Position numbers and translations under genes: made by a program
Shown here: one piece after another, positions 1 through 9,710 of the stretch
How positions within the stretch are numbered: position 1 is the stretch's first letter
Layout: every line of letters begins with the position of its first letter
Assembly: GCA_025153445.1 (NCBI GenBank)
Contig: JANZNS010000002.1
Coordinates: forward strand, 542,421 to 606,420
Direction of reading: 5' to 3'
Length of the DNA stretch: 64,000 nucleotides
Source: Marinobacter sp. BGYM27
GTDB lineage: Bacteria > Pseudomonadota > Gammaproteobacteria > Pseudomonadales > Oleiphilaceae
The notes under the pieces: model-generated
Database searches by the model: none
The model's input: only the letters and a program-made list of their open reading frames with translations
What the model was told of the DNA's origin: nothing

Positions 1-258
1 GGCACCCCCATTCGTGATGCCATGCAAGCCGCCGTGCGGGCGATTGTTCAGTGGCAGCGGCGCGAACCCGGCTTGCAGGTACGCACCTACCTGATTACCG
101 ATGGCCGCACCCGGCAATCGCTGGGCGATATCGGTCCGGTCAAGGATTGCGTGGTGATCGACATGGAGCAGTCGCCCGTCCGCCGCGGGCGGGCGCGCAG
201 CCTCGCGGAACAGCTTGGCGCTACATACCAGATATTTCCGCCCATGGAGGCCCTGTGA
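1..258 (+). CDS. C-terminal end of a ChlD/BchD-like VWA chelatase subunit (partial)
   Basis: The reading frame is open from the first base and encodes the last 85 residues of a protein whose start lies outside the window. The segment GTPIRDAM, a run of alternating hydrophobic residues, then YLITDGRTRQSL matches the second half of a von Willebrand A domain as found in magnesium-chelatase subunit D. In many Pseudomonas-type cobalamin clusters a ChlI/ChlD-like protein replaces CobST as ATPase partner of CobN, and cobN lies 3 kb downstream in the same direction. The inferred role is a cobaltochelatase ATPase or accessory subunit. Its stop codon overlaps the GTG start of cobO. Without the N-terminus it is unknown whether it is a ChlD-only or a fused ChlID protein. 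Confidence 0.75.
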   Translation, partial: GTPIRDAMQAAVRAIVQWQRREPGLQVRTYLITDGRTRQSLGDIGPVKDCVVIDMEQSPVRRGRARSLAEQLGATYQIFPPMEAL

Positions 259-854
259 CAGATTCAGATACCAGCCATCTTCAGCGTATGCAAAAGAAAA
301 AAGACATCGTGGCCGAGCGGATCGCAAAGGCCTCAATCGAACGCGGTGTACTGATCCTGCTAAAAGGCAACGGCAAGGGCAAAAGCAGCTCGGCGTTCGG
401 CACCATGGCTCGTGCTCTGGGTCACGACCAGCGCTGCGGCGTGATCCAGTTCATCAAGGGCCGCAAGGAAACCGGTGAACACCGCTTCTTCAAATCCCAT
501 CCGATGCTGGATTGGCACATCATGGGGCATGGTTTTACCTGGGAAACCCAAGACAAGAGCAAGGATATCGAGGCGGCGCAGGCGGCCTGGAAGGTGGCCA
601 GTGAAATGCTGCAGGATGACCGCTACCACCTGCTGGTCTTTGATGAAATGAGTTATATGTTCAAATACGGCTATCTTGATCCGGAGCCAGTCGTTGAGGC
701 CCTGAAAAACCGTCCGAAACACCAGAACGTGATCATCACCGGCCGCACCATGGCGACACCACTTCAGGAAATCGCCGACACCATCAGCGTTGTTCAGGAT
801 GAGCGCCACGCGTTCAGGCTCGGCGTAAAAGCCCAGGCGGGGATTGAATACTGA
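255..854 (+). CDS. cobO: Cob(I)yrinic acid a,c-diamide adenosyltransferase CobO
   Basis: This 199-residue protein has the hallmark P-loop GNGKGKSSSAFG near residue 40, followed by a Walker-B-like LLVFDEMSYM segment. It transfers the 5'-deoxyadenosyl group from ATP to the cobalt of cob(I)yrinic acid diamide or later corrinoids. The frame is open further upstream, but family members begin with a short charged leader before ERGVLIL. That points to GTG at 255, giving a GTGA overlap with the stop of the previous gene and a GGAGG four bases upstream. The same overlap style recurs through the operon. Length and motifs are typical of the BtuR/CobO family. Confidence 0.93.
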   Translation: MTDSDTSHLQRMQKKKDIVAERIAKASIERGVLILLKGNGKGKSSSAFGTMARALGHDQRCGVIQFIKGRKETGEHRFFKSHPMLDWHIMGHGFTWETQDKSKDIEAAQAAWKVASEMLQDDRYHLLVFDEMSYMFKYGYLDPEPVVEALKNRPKHQNVIITGRTMATPLQEIADTISVVQDERHAFRLGVKAQAGIEY

Positions 855-2179
855 TGACCTCCGCCGAATCTGTCGCCCAGTGTCCTGCCGTGTTTTTCGC
901 GGCACCCGCGTCCGGTCAGGGCAAAACCACCGTGACCGCCGGTATCGCGCGGATGCTGAAAAGCCAGGGCAAGGTAGTACGGGTATTCAAGACCGGGCCG
1001 GATTATCTCGACCCGCAGATTCTGGAACAGGCCTCCGGCCACCCGGTTGATCAGCTCGATCTATGGATGGCAGGTGACGCCTATTGCCGTCAACGTTTAT
1101 ACGAAGCCGCGTGCGAAGCCGATATCATCCTCATCGAAGGCGCGATGGGGATTTTCGACGGCGAGCCGTCCAGTGCCGATCTGGCGGTTCGCTTTGGCTT
1201 GCCAATGGTAATTGTCATGGACGTCAAAGGCATGGCCCAGACCGCTGCCGCCATCATTAAAGGCATCGCCGAGTTTCGTGATGATGTAGACGTGGTGGGC
1301 ATGATTGCCAATGGTTGCGCATCCGCACGTCATCGGGAGTTGATTGAGGGCGCTTTGCCAGAATCGATCGAACTCATGGCCACCGTGGCCCGCGACCCGG
1401 AACTGGCGTTGCCTGAACGTCATCTCGGTTTAGTGCAGGCGGCGGAAATTCGCGACGAACTTGAAGCGCGGTTTGAAGCAGGTGCAAAAGTGCTGCTCGC
1501 GTCAGGGCTGATGGAAAAGCTGGAACAGCTGCCACCAGTTGCTTTTTATGCGCCAGAGCCTTCTGACACGCCGTCGTTCCCGCCATTACTTGCAGGCGTG
1601 ACCGTGGGTATCGCGCGGGATGAGGCATTCAGCTTTATCTATCAGGCCAATGTGGATGCGCTGACATCGCTCGGAGCGAGCGTCACCTATTTCTCGCCGA
1701 TTCATGATTCAGCACTGCCGGAGTGCGATGCGCTGTGGTTTCCGGGCGGCTACCCGGAACTCTACGGCGCCCGGCTGGCGGGCAATCAGGGGATCCGGGA
1801 GGCGATTCAGACCTTCTTCAGCAATGACAAACCGATTCTGGCGGAATGCGGCGGACTGCTTTACTGCCTGGAAACCCTGACCGATTACGACGACGTGAGT
1901 TATGAAATGCTGGGTCTGTTGCCGGGCCACGGCAGCATGCGTGGACGGCGCGGCTGCCAGGGCATGCAGACCGCTCGTTTCCCGGAAGGAGACGTGCGGG
2001 CCCATGCTCATCATCGTTCTGTGAGCGAGGGGACGCCGGAGCCGGTCGCTTTTGGGCAGCGTCAGCGACACCCTGCGCCAGGTGAAGCCATATTTCGGGA
2101 GAAGCGATTGTCGGCGTCCTATCTCCATCTGTTTTTCCCCAATAATCCAGCGGCGGTCGCCGGGCTGTTTTTGCCATAG
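854..2179 (+). CDS. cobB: Cobyrinic acid (hydrogenobyrinic acid) a,c-diamide synthase CobB
   Basis: The 441-residue protein has the expected two-part design. An N-terminal dethiobiotin-synthetase-like ATPase has the P-loop APASGQGKTT at residues 17-26. A C-terminal class I glutamine amidotransferase has its nucleophile at Cys332 in LAECGGLLYC. It amidates the a and c side chains of hydrogenobyrinic acid (aerobic route) using glutamine and ATP, just before cobalt insertion. The ATG overlaps the cobO stop by one base (TGATG). The C-terminus holds SYLHLFFPNNP, the expected histidine region of the amidotransferase. A 57-base gap separates it from cobW. Confidence 0.93.
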   Translation: MTSAESVAQCPAVFFAAPASGQGKTTVTAGIARMLKSQGKVVRVFKTGPDYLDPQILEQASGHPVDQLDLWMAGDAYCRQRLYEAACEADIILIEGAMGIFDGEPSSADLAVRFGLPMVIVMDVKGMAQTAAAIIKGIAEFRDDVDVVGMIANGCASARHRELIEGALPESIELMATVARDPELALPERHLGLVQAAEIRDELEARFEAGAKVLLASGLMEKLEQLPPVAFYAPEPSDTPSFPPLLAGVTVGIARDEAFSFIYQANVDALTSLGASVTYFSPIHDSALPECDALWFPGGYPELYGARLAGNQGIREAIQTFFSNDKPILAECGGLLYCLETLTDYDDVSYEMLGLLPGHGSMRGRRGCQGMQTARFPEGDVRAHAHHRSVSEGTPEPVAFGQRQRHPAPGEAIFREKRLSASYLHLFFPNNPAAVAGLFLP

Positions 2180-2236
2180 AGCCATGTCGGCTGCCGTCGC
2201 ATTTTCAAATTTTCAGTTTTCCAAGAGGTGTATGTC

Positions 2237-3337
2237 ATGCAGTTGAACAAGATTCCGGCCACGGTCGTTACCGGCTTTCTGGGCAGTGGCAAAACCACCT
2301 TGCTGGCCAACATTCTCCAGCAGGTTACCGGCAAGCGAATCGCTGTGATCGTCAACGAGTTTGGCGAACAGGACATCGACTCAAACCTGCTGCGCGGCTG
2401 CGCGATTGGCTGTGAAGATGAAACGCCGGTCGGCGCCAACAACAGCGGCATCTACGAGCTGGCGAACGGGTGTATCTGCTGCACAGTGGAAGAAGAGTTT
2501 CTGCCGGTGATGAAGCAACTGGTCGAGCGTCGTGACGATATCGACCACATCCTGATCGAAACCAGTGGCCTGGCACTGCCAAAACCGCTGGTTCAGGCTT
2601 TCAACTGGCCGGATGTGCGCCAGCACTGCACGGTTGATGCGATTATCACGGTTATTGACGGCCCTGCAGTGGCTTCCGGCCGATTTGCCGATGATGTCGA
2701 GCGTGTTGAAGCCCAGCGTCGGGGCGATGAAAACCTGGATCATGATCCCAGCCTGCGTGAACTGCTGGATGATCAGCTGGATGCCGCCGATCTGGTGATT
2801 GTCAGCAAAACAGATCTGCTGGATGCTGATGCCAGAAAGCGGGTAGAAGACGTCATCCGTCAACGGGTGCCGTCTTCAGTCAAAACTCTGTTCGTGGACA
2901 AGGAAACCTTTGCTGGCGATCCCATGCAGCTTGAAGCCCTGATGGGAATGGCCTCTGCCAGTGAGGAAAACATCGACAAAATCGAAAATCATCACGACAA
3001 GTATCATGCCCATGGCGAGCATCACGATCACGCCCATGATCACTTTGATTCCTGTGTTGTGTCCCTTGGTGAAGTCGATGGCGACAAACTTACGAAAGCA
3101 CTCACCGAACTGCTAACCCGCTTTGAAATCTATCGCGCCAAAGGCTTTGCCGCGCTACCGGGCAAACCCATGCGTCAGGTGGTGCAGGCGGTTGGCAAAC
3201 GGCTGGACACGCATTTCGATCGTATGTGGCATTCGAGCGAAGCGCGTAAGACCGAGCTGGTAGTGATCGGCAAGGGCTTCGACGCCGCTGAAATCCGCAA
3301 AGCACTGTCAGCTGCTGAAGTTGAACGGGTAAGCTAA
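2237..3337 (+). CDS. cobW: CobW, GTP-binding metallochaperone of the cobalamin operon
   Basis: This 366-residue G3E-family GTPase has the P-loop GFLGSGKTT at residues 13-21, the metal-binding CxCC motif at about residues 79-82, and a guanine-specificity motif SKTD. A His/Asp-rich stretch around residues 250-275 contains many HH and HDH patterns, likely binding metal. CobW proteins are thought to deliver Co(II) to CobN. A GTG three codons upstream is possible, but ATG at 2237 is preceded by AGAGG at good spacing and gives the usual N-terminus before PATVVTGF. The stop overlaps the cobN ATG by one base (TAATG), so cobW and cobN are probably translationally coupled. Confidence 0.93.
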   Translation: MQLNKIPATVVTGFLGSGKTTLLANILQQVTGKRIAVIVNEFGEQDIDSNLLRGCAIGCEDETPVGANNSGIYELANGCICCTVEEEFLPVMKQLVERRDDIDHILIETSGLALPKPLVQAFNWPDVRQHCTVDAIITVIDGPAVASGRFADDVERVEAQRRGDENLDHDPSLRELLDDQLDAADLVIVSKTDLLDADARKRVEDVIRQRVPSSVKTLFVDKETFAGDPMQLEALMGMASASEENIDKIENHHDKYHAHGEHHDHAHDHFDSCVVSLGEVDGDKLTKALTELLTRFEIYRAKGFAALPGKPMRQVVQAVGKRLDTHFDRMWHSSEARKTELVVIGKGFDAAEIRKALSAAEVERVS

Positions 3338-6300
3338 TGCATCTGTTCGCCGCCAAGCCCGGAGGCTTTGTAGACGACGAAGGTATCGTTGATCTGGCGC
3401 AGACGCCGGGTGACATCGTCATCCTGTCGGCTGCGGACAGCAGCCTGTCGGCTTTGGCGCAGGCGACAGAAAGACAGGATTCGACGTTTCCGGATGTGCG
3501 TCTGGCGAACTGGATGAATCTGGTAAAGCCGGCTGCTTTTGATCTGTACGAACACAAGATCCTCGATCGGGCGAAGTTCGTGATTGTGTCTCTGTTGGGC
3601 GGCAGTGGTTACTGGAAATATGGTCACGAACGGCTGCTGGAATGGGCCCGACAGGGTTCCGGTAGGCAGCTGATCATGGTGCCCGGCTGCGATGCGCCGG
3701 ATGATGCGCTGCTTGAAGCCTCAACGGTGGATATGACCTCAGCCTGGCGGGTGTGGCGTTTTCTCAGGGAAGGCGGCGTTGATAATGCGGACCAGCTTCT
3801 GCGTTTTATTGCCGATCAGTGGCTTGATCGCCCGATGCCCTGGCGCGAACCCAAGCCGATTCCGAATGCCTTGCTTTACCAGCCCGATCATCAGGGCAGC
3901 GGACACACGCTCTCGCTGACCGAATGGCGGGCTCGCCAGGCTCCGGCCAGTCCCGTCTGTTTGCTGCTGTTCTATCGCAGCCACCTGCAGGGCGCGAATA
4001 CGCAGGTACTCGACGGCATTATCGGTGCAATGGAATCCCAGGGGCTCAGCGTGCTCCCCGTGGCGCTGTCGTCGCTGAAAGAAGATGAGTGCCTGTCGTA
4101 TGTGAATTATCTGATCGAACAGACCGGCGCCATCCTGATACTGAATACCACAGGTTTCTCGGTAAACCGCGGCGCGACCGATATTGACGCACTGGCGAAT
4201 GACGATGACAGCGGCCTGTTCTTTGGTCGACCCACCGTGCTTCAGCTGATCCTGTCGAGCAGCACAGAGGACGACTGGGAACGGGAGTCCGGCGGGTTGC
4301 GCAGCCGTGACGTGGCCATGCAGGTGGTGCTCCCAGAGATGGACGGTCGGGTGATCACCCGCGCTGTCGGTTTCAAGGCGGAAGGCTATTACAGTGAACG
4401 CTGCCAGTTATCGGTTATCCGCCACGAAGTGCATCCCGAACGGGCAGGGTTCGTCGCGCAACTGGCGCGCCGTTTCTGCCGTTTGCGTATCACGCCAAAT
4501 CGCGAAAAAAGACTGGCGTTGGTGCTGGCAAACTATCCGAATCAGGATGGTCGGATCGGCAACGGCGTCGGACTGGATACGCCGGCTTCAACCGTGCAGC
4601 TACTCAATGCTCTGCAAGGTGCCGGCTACCCGATTGAGGACATCCCGGAAAACGGTGACGACCTGATCCGTGAACTCCAGGGGTCGGTCACCAATCAGCC
4701 GCAATCCATTGCCCAGCGACCTTGCTGGCAGAGTCTGGCGCTTGAAGATTATCTGCAGTGGTTCGAGACCTTGCCCGAGGCATCCAGGCAAGCCGTCAAC
4801 GATCGGTGGGGCAGTCCGGAGCAAGACCCAAAATATCGCCAGGGTCGACTGATGATTGCCGGTATCCGCCTCGGCGAAACCTTCGTTGGTATTCAACCGG
4901 AGCGCGATTTTCAGGCCGATCTGACTCAGTCCTATCATGATACGGAACTGGTGCCGCCCCACAGCTATCTCGCATTTTATGTATGGCTACGTCTGCACTA
5001 TCAGGTGGACGCGGTGATTCACGTGGGCAAGCACGGCAGTCTCGAATGGTTGCCGGGTAAAAGTACCGCGCTGTCAGCGGATTGCTGGCCCGATATCGCG
5101 CTGGGTCCGTTGCCGCATTTTTATCCTTTTATCGTCAATGATCCGGGTGAGGGCGCGCAGGCGAAGCGACGCGCCCACGCTATTATTATCGATCACCTGA
5201 TGCCGCCACTGTCCCGGGCTGAAATATACGGCGCAATGGCAGAGCTGGAATCCCTGACCGATGAATACTATCAGGCACTCGGGCTTGATCCCCGGCGGGA
5301 AGAGTTTCTGCGCAAGACGATTCTGGGCCACCTGAGAGAAACGGGGATCGACCAGGAACTCAGTCATATCTCTGATCCCACTAACGTCGACGATGAGACC
5401 TTGCTGACAGAGCTGGATACCTTCCTCTGCGACATCAAGGAAGCCCAGATTCGCCACGGCCTGCATATTCTCGGCAAACTTCCGCCAGCCGACAAACTGC
5501 CCGGCACGCTGGTAGCCATTCTGCGCTTGCCTCGGGGCTCACAGCCGGAATATCAGGGTATTTTGCATAATCTGGCGGCTGATCTCGGGTTAATGGCTGC
5601 GGATAGCGAATTCGATCCGCTGGCAGCCGGTGCTGAAGTCTGGACTGGCCCGCGCCCTGAAGCACTCGTGAACCAATCGGATTCATCCTGGCGCACCGGA
5701 GCAGACACCCGGGAGCGACTGGAACTGCTGGCCCACCAGATGGTGGCTGATTATGTGGTGGGTGATAGCGATATCAAAACGCTGGCTCAGGACTATCCTG
5801 CCACCGCAGCCCAGTGTCGCTACGCCCGCGACGTGGTGTTTGCCGCGATGCGGCGTGGCGTGGGCATGGAAACCCAGTCGCTGATTGACGGGCTCAGTGG
5901 TTATTTCGTTCCGCCGGGGCCAAGTGGCGCGCCCAGTCGAGGGCGGCTGGATACCCTGCCAACAGGGCGAAACTTCTATACCGTCGATAATCGCTCGGTG
6001 CCGTCGCCGGCGGCCTGGACTCTAGGCGAGAAGTCAGCGCAGGCGCTGGTCGAACGGTACTTGCAGGATCACGGCGATTTCCCGCGTCGTTTGGGCGTTT
6101 CGATCTGGGGCACCGCGACCATGCGCACGGGCGGCGATGATATTGCTCAGGCTTTCGCGCTGATGGGCGTCAAACCGGTGTGGTCAAAGGGATCGCAACG
6201 GGTTATCGATATTGAGGTGATCCCGACCATGCTGCTTCAGCGCCCGCGGGTTGATGTCACCCTGCGGGTGTCGGGATTTTTCCGGGATGCCTTCGCCAAC

Positions 6301-7230
6301 GTTATTCGCCTGTTTGATGCGGCAGTGCAGGCCGTGGCGAATTACGAAGAGCCGGGCAGCGACAATACCGTTCGCCGCAACGTGCTGGCGCGCCAGTCGC
6401 AGCTGATCGCTGAGGGCAATTCCGAAGATGAGGCGTTCAGGCAATCCAGTTACCGTGTATTCGGCAGCAAACCGGGCGCCTATGGCACAGGGCTCAATAG
6501 TCTGATTGATGGCCGTAGCTGGGAAGATCGCGGCGATCTGGCTGAAGCCTACCTGGCAGCAGGCGGTTACGCTTATGGTCAGGCTTCCGCCTACGGCGTC
6601 GAAGCACGCGATGATTTCGAGCATCAGCTCAATGGCATGGAGGCGGTGGTCCAGAATCAGGATAACCGCGAGCACGACATTCTGGATTCGAACACCTATT
6701 ACCAGTTCCAGGGCGGCATGGCGAACGCATCTCGCTCACTCTCCGGTTCGTCGCCTGCGATCTACCATGCGGATCACGCCAATCCTGCATCGCCCAAAAT
6801 TCGCACGCTGAAAGAAGAGTTGAATCGCGTCATGCGTTCACGCGTGCTCAATCCCAAGTGGATTGGCGCCATGCAGGAGCATGGCTACAAAGGCGCGTTC
6901 GAAATGGCGGCCACCGTCGATTACCTGTTTGCCTACGACGCCACTACCGATCTGGTTGATGACTACCAGTATGAGCAGCTTTCGGACGCACTGGTGTTTG
7001 ACTCCGAAAACCAGAAGTTCCTGCGGGATCACAACCGCGCAGCGCTCGAAGAAATGTCAGAACGGCTGCTGGAAGCAACCCAGCGGGGCCTGTGGCGTGA
7101 ACCGGGCGAATACGCGGCGGCCCTTCAGGATTTGCTACTGGAAATGGATGAAGAAAGTGAGTCCGGTAGTGGTTCATCGCCACAGCCGGCGAGGGTGACC
7201 GAAGCAGGAGCCGCAGGGCATGGCAGGTAA
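3337..7230 (+). CDS. cobN: Cobaltochelatase large subunit CobN
   Basis: At 1297 residues this has the normal size of CobN, the ring-binding subunit of aerobic cobaltochelatase, related to magnesium chelatase ChlH. The diagnostic segment VIHVGKHGSLEWLPGK is present near residue 565, and the later part keeps SIWGTATMRTGGDDIAQAFALMG. It inserts Co(II) into hydrogenobyrinic acid a,c-diamide in the cytoplasm, driven by an ATPase partner. The partner here is probably the ChlD-like protein at the left edge, as no cobS or cobT is visible. The gene starts inside the cobW stop codon, and its last 11 bases overlap cobG. Confidence 0.95.
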   Translation: MHLFAAKPGGFVDDEGIVDLAQTPGDIVILSAADSSLSALAQATERQDSTFPDVRLANWMNLVKPAAFDLYEHKILDRAKFVIVSLLGGSGYWKYGHERLLEWARQGSGRQLIMVPGCDAPDDALLEASTVDMTSAWRVWRFLREGGVDNADQLLRFIADQWLDRPMPWREPKPIPNALLYQPDHQGSGHTLSLTEWRARQAPASPVCLLLFYRSHLQGANTQVLDGIIGAMESQGLSVLPVALSSLKEDECLSYVNYLIEQTGAILILNTTGFSVNRGATDIDALANDDDSGLFFGRPTVLQLILSSSTEDDWERESGGLRSRDVAMQVVLPEMDGRVITRAVGFKAEGYYSERCQLSVIRHEVHPERAGFVAQLARRFCRLRITPNREKRLALVLANYPNQDGRIGNGVGLDTPASTVQLLNALQGAGYPIEDIPENGDDLIRELQGSVTNQPQSIAQRPCWQSLALEDYLQWFETLPEASRQAVNDRWGSPEQDPKYRQGRLMIAGIRLGETFVGIQPERDFQADLTQSYHDTELVPPHSYLAFYVWLRLHYQVDAVIHVGKHGSLEWLPGKSTALSADCWPDIALGPLPHFYPFIVNDPGEGAQAKRRAHAIIIDHLMPPLSRAEIYGAMAELESLTDEYYQALGLDPRREEFLRKTILGHLRETGIDQELSHISDPTNVDDETLLTELDTFLCDIKEAQIRHGLHILGKLPPADKLPGTLVAILRLPRGSQPEYQGILHNLAADLGLMAADSEFDPLAAGAEVWTGPRPEALVNQSDSSWRTGADTRERLELLAHQMVADYVVGDSDIKTLAQDYPATAAQCRYARDVVFAAMRRGVGMETQSLIDGLSGYFVPPGPSGAPSRGRLDTLPTGRNFYTVDNRSVPSPAAWTLGEKSAQALVERYLQDHGDFPRRLGVSIWGTATMRTGGDDIAQAFALMGVKPVWSKGSQRVIDIEVIPTMLLQRPRVDVTLRVSGFFRDAFANVIRLFDAAVQAVANYEEPGSDNTVRRNVLARQSQLIAEGNSEDEAFRQSSYRVFGSKPGAYGTGLNSLIDGRSWEDRGDLAEAYLAAGGYAYGQASAYGVEARDDFEHQLNGMEAVVQNQDNREHDILDSNTYYQFQGGMANASRSLSGSSPAIYHADHANPASPKIRTLKEELNRVMRSRVLNPKWIGAMQEHGYKGAFEMAATVDYLFAYDATTDLVDDYQYEQLSDALVFDSENQKFLRDHNRAALEEMSERLLEATQRGLWREPGEYAAALQDLLLEMDEESESGSGSSPQPARVTEAGAAGHGR

Positions 7231-8359
7231 CGTCACTGTCAAAGGCTGGTGCCCGGGCGCGTTGCGGCCGATGCTCTCCGGTGACGGTCTGGTTGTGCGA
7301 GTGCGTCCCCGGTTCGCTGCGCTTTCCCGCAATCAGGTGTTGGCCTTGTGTGATGCCGCCAGCCGCTTCGGTACCGGCGTAATCGACCTGACTAACCGCG
7401 CCAACCTGCAGATCAGAGGTGTTACCGAAGCGGCCTGGCCGCAGTTGATGAAATTACTAGGCCAAGCCGGACTTGTTGACGACGATGCCGAAACTGAAGG
7501 GCGACGGAATCTGCTGGTTGCGCCTGACTGGATCGACGGCGACGATACGCATCGTATCACCGGCCTGCTACTGGATCGCCTCAACGCATTGCCGTCGCTG
7601 CCGGCCAAAGTCGGCTTTGCCATCGATGCCGGGCCGGCGCCGCTATTGAGTCATGAATCGGCGGATTTCCGGATCGAAAGAAACGAATTCGGACAACTGC
7701 TGGTCCGTGCTGACGGACGCGACAAGGGAGCCTTGGTCGCAACGCCGGAAGCAGCGGTTGAAGCCCTGATTGCACTCTCTCACTGGTTTGTCGACAGCGA
7801 CGGCCTCGATGCAGGCAGAATGCGTCGCCACGATGCCGATTTGCCGGAGTGGGCCGCGCCGAGGATTTCTCCAGCTCGAACTGCACGAGTACCGACTCTG
7901 GGTGTTCAACCGGCAGGCACATTGTACGGGCTGATTTTCGGTCAGGTTGATGCCGGAAACCTCAAGGCTGCGGTAGAGAAAACCAACGCGAAAGGCATGC
8001 GGGTGACCCCCTGGCGACGCTTGATCCTGGAGGGCGGGATACCCGGGCTTCCGTGTTCAGGCCTGGTTCTGGATAATAGCGCGCCGGAACTGAATGCGGA
8101 TGCCTGCGCCGGAGCGCCGGGATGTGCGCAGGCTACGGTGGCGACACGTGAACTCGCCCGTCAGCTGAGCGGTGCGGTAGAAGGCCACCTGCACGTATCG
8201 GGCTGCTCGAAAGGCTGCGCTCGCCGGCTCGCCAGCGATATTTGTGTCACAGGCAGAGAAGGGCGTTACGACGTGATTTTTAAAGGGAGAGCGGACGGAG
8301 AACCGGACATCACCGGCCTGACCGCATCTCAGGTACTTGAATATTTTGGAGTGAAGTAA
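7220..8359 (+). CDS. cobG: Precorrin-3B synthase CobG
   Basis: The 379-residue product belongs to the nitrite/sulfite-reductase ferredoxin-like fold. The C-terminal half carries the cysteine pattern for a 4Fe-4S cluster, CAGAPGC about 35 residues before CSKGC. The N-terminal half has the LTNRANLQIRG repeat typical of such enzymes. CobG is the O2-dependent monooxygenase that makes precorrin-3B with its gamma-lactone, so its presence marks the aerobic pathway. It overlaps cobN by 11 bases and cobH by one. Confidence 0.92.
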   Translation: MAGNVTVKGWCPGALRPMLSGDGLVVRVRPRFAALSRNQVLALCDAASRFGTGVIDLTNRANLQIRGVTEAAWPQLMKLLGQAGLVDDDAETEGRRNLLVAPDWIDGDDTHRITGLLLDRLNALPSLPAKVGFAIDAGPAPLLSHESADFRIERNEFGQLLVRADGRDKGALVATPEAAVEALIALSHWFVDSDGLDAGRMRRHDADLPEWAAPRISPARTARVPTLGVQPAGTLYGLIFGQVDAGNLKAAVEKTNAKGMRVTPWRRLILEGGIPGLPCSGLVLDNSAPELNADACAGAPGCAQATVATRELARQLSGAVEGHLHVSGCSKGCARRLASDICVTGREGRYDVIFKGRADGEPDITGLTASQVLEYFGVK

Positions 8360-8988
8360 TGCCCCACGCCTACGAGAAAGACGGGCCGTCGATTTATCTG
8401 GAGTCTTTCGCCACTATCCGGCGTGAAGCCGACCTTGCCCGGTTTTCTGCAGACGAAGAGCCGGTTGCCGTGCGAATGATTCATGCCACCGGCATGGTCG
8501 AGCTGGCGCCTCATATCGAATTTTTTGGTGACTTTGCTCGCATTGCGCGCACCGCGCTTGAGGCCGGCGCGCCGATACTCTGTGATGCCCGCATGGTGTC
8601 AGAAGGCATTACCCGCGCGCGTCTGCCGGCGAATAACGAGATTATTTGTACCCTGCACGATGAACGCGTACCGGCCATGGCAAAGGCCGTATCGAATACC
8701 CGATCAGCCACTGCGCTTGAGCTATGGCGCCCCTATCTTGGCGGGGCGGTAGTCGCGATTGGTAATGCACCGACGGCGTTGTTCCACCTGCTCAATATGT
8801 TGGAAGATCCGGAATGTCCGCGTCCGGCTGCCATCCTGGGCTGCCCGGTCGGTTTCGTCGGCGCAGCAGAATCCAAAGACGCGCTCTGGGACAGTCAGGA
8901 TCTGCCATGCTGTATCGTGCGGGGACGTTTGGGCGGTAGTGCGGTTACTGTTGCTGCCATCAATGCATTAGCGGATCGAAAAGAATGA
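8359..8988 (+). CDS. cobH: Precorrin-8X methylmutase CobH
   Basis: The 209-residue protein matches CobH/CbiC in length and sequence. Typical segments are RMIHATGMVEL, the catalytic histidine region, CDARMVSEGI, and GNAPTALFHLL followed by GCPVGFVGAAESK. It shifts the C-11 methyl to C-12 to form hydrogenobyrinic acid. The ATG starts in the cobG stop codon and the 3' end overlaps cobI by four bases (ATGA). Confidence 0.95.
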   Translation: MPHAYEKDGPSIYLESFATIRREADLARFSADEEPVAVRMIHATGMVELAPHIEFFGDFARIARTALEAGAPILCDARMVSEGITRARLPANNEIICTLHDERVPAMAKAVSNTRSATALELWRPYLGGAVVAIGNAPTALFHLLNMLEDPECPRPAAILGCPVGFVGAAESKDALWDSQDLPCCIVRGRLGGSAVTVAAINALADRKE

Positions 8989-9710
8989 CAACTGGCATCA
9001 TTTACGGCGTGGGCCTGGGTCCCGGCGCACAGGATCTGATGAGCGTTCGCTCCGACCGGCTGATCCGCAACGCAGGCTACGTGGCGTATTTCCACAAGGC
9101 GGGCAAAACCGGCCATGCGCGGCGCATTGTCGAGGGCATGCTCCCTGAAAACGTCGTTGAGCTGTCAATGGCGTATCCCGTGACAACCGAAATTCCTTTT
9201 GATGATCCGCGTTACAAGGATCAGCTGTCACGCTTTTATGAAAGCAGCGTCGAACGTTTAATCGAAATCGCCGATGCAGGTCACGATGTAGTGGTGCTTT
9301 GCGAAGGCGATCCGTTTTTCTATGGCTCGTTTATGCACCTGTATACCCGGTTGGTCGATCGGGTGCCGGTATCCGTGGTACCGGGTATCACCGGCATGTC
9401 GGCCGCCTGGACTGCAACCGGTCGGCCAGTGACCTGGGGTGATGATGTGCTCACCGTTGCGATGGGCACCTTGCCGGAAGAAGTGCTGGCAGAGCGGATT
9501 GCGCAAACTGACGCACTGGTCGTCATGAAAATCGGGCGCAATCTGGACAAGGTGCGGCGCGCCCTGGTTACGGCTGGCCGGGAAGACGAGGCCTGGTTTA
9601 TTGAGTACGCGGCCATGGATGAAGAACGGGTCACACCATTCCGCGAGGCCGGCCAGATCGCTCCTTACTTCTCGATTCTGCTGATTCACGGTAACGGGAG
9701 GCGCCCGTGA
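8985..9710 (+). CDS. cobI: Precorrin-2 C20-methyltransferase CobI
   Basis: This 241-residue SAM-dependent tetrapyrrole methylase begins with the GVGLGPGAQDLMSVR motif and has the glycine-rich EGDPFFYGSF and VVPGITGMSA segments of the CobI/CbiL group. It methylates C-20 of precorrin-2 to give precorrin-3A, the substrate of CobG. The ATG overlaps the cobH stop (ATGA), and the TGA overlaps the GTG start of cobJ. The family match is firm; position assignment among the operon's several methylases rests on sequence type and gene order. Confidence 0.93.
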   Translation: MTTGIIYGVGLGPGAQDLMSVRSDRLIRNAGYVAYFHKAGKTGHARRIVEGMLPENVVELSMAYPVTTEIPFDDPRYKDQLSRFYESSVERLIEIADAGHDVVVLCEGDPFFYGSFMHLYTRLVDRVPVSVVPGITGMSAAWTATGRPVTWGDDVLTVAMGTLPEEVLAERIAQTDALVVMKIGRNLDKVRRALVTAGREDEAWFIEYAAMDEERVTPFREAGQIAPYFSILLIHGNGRRP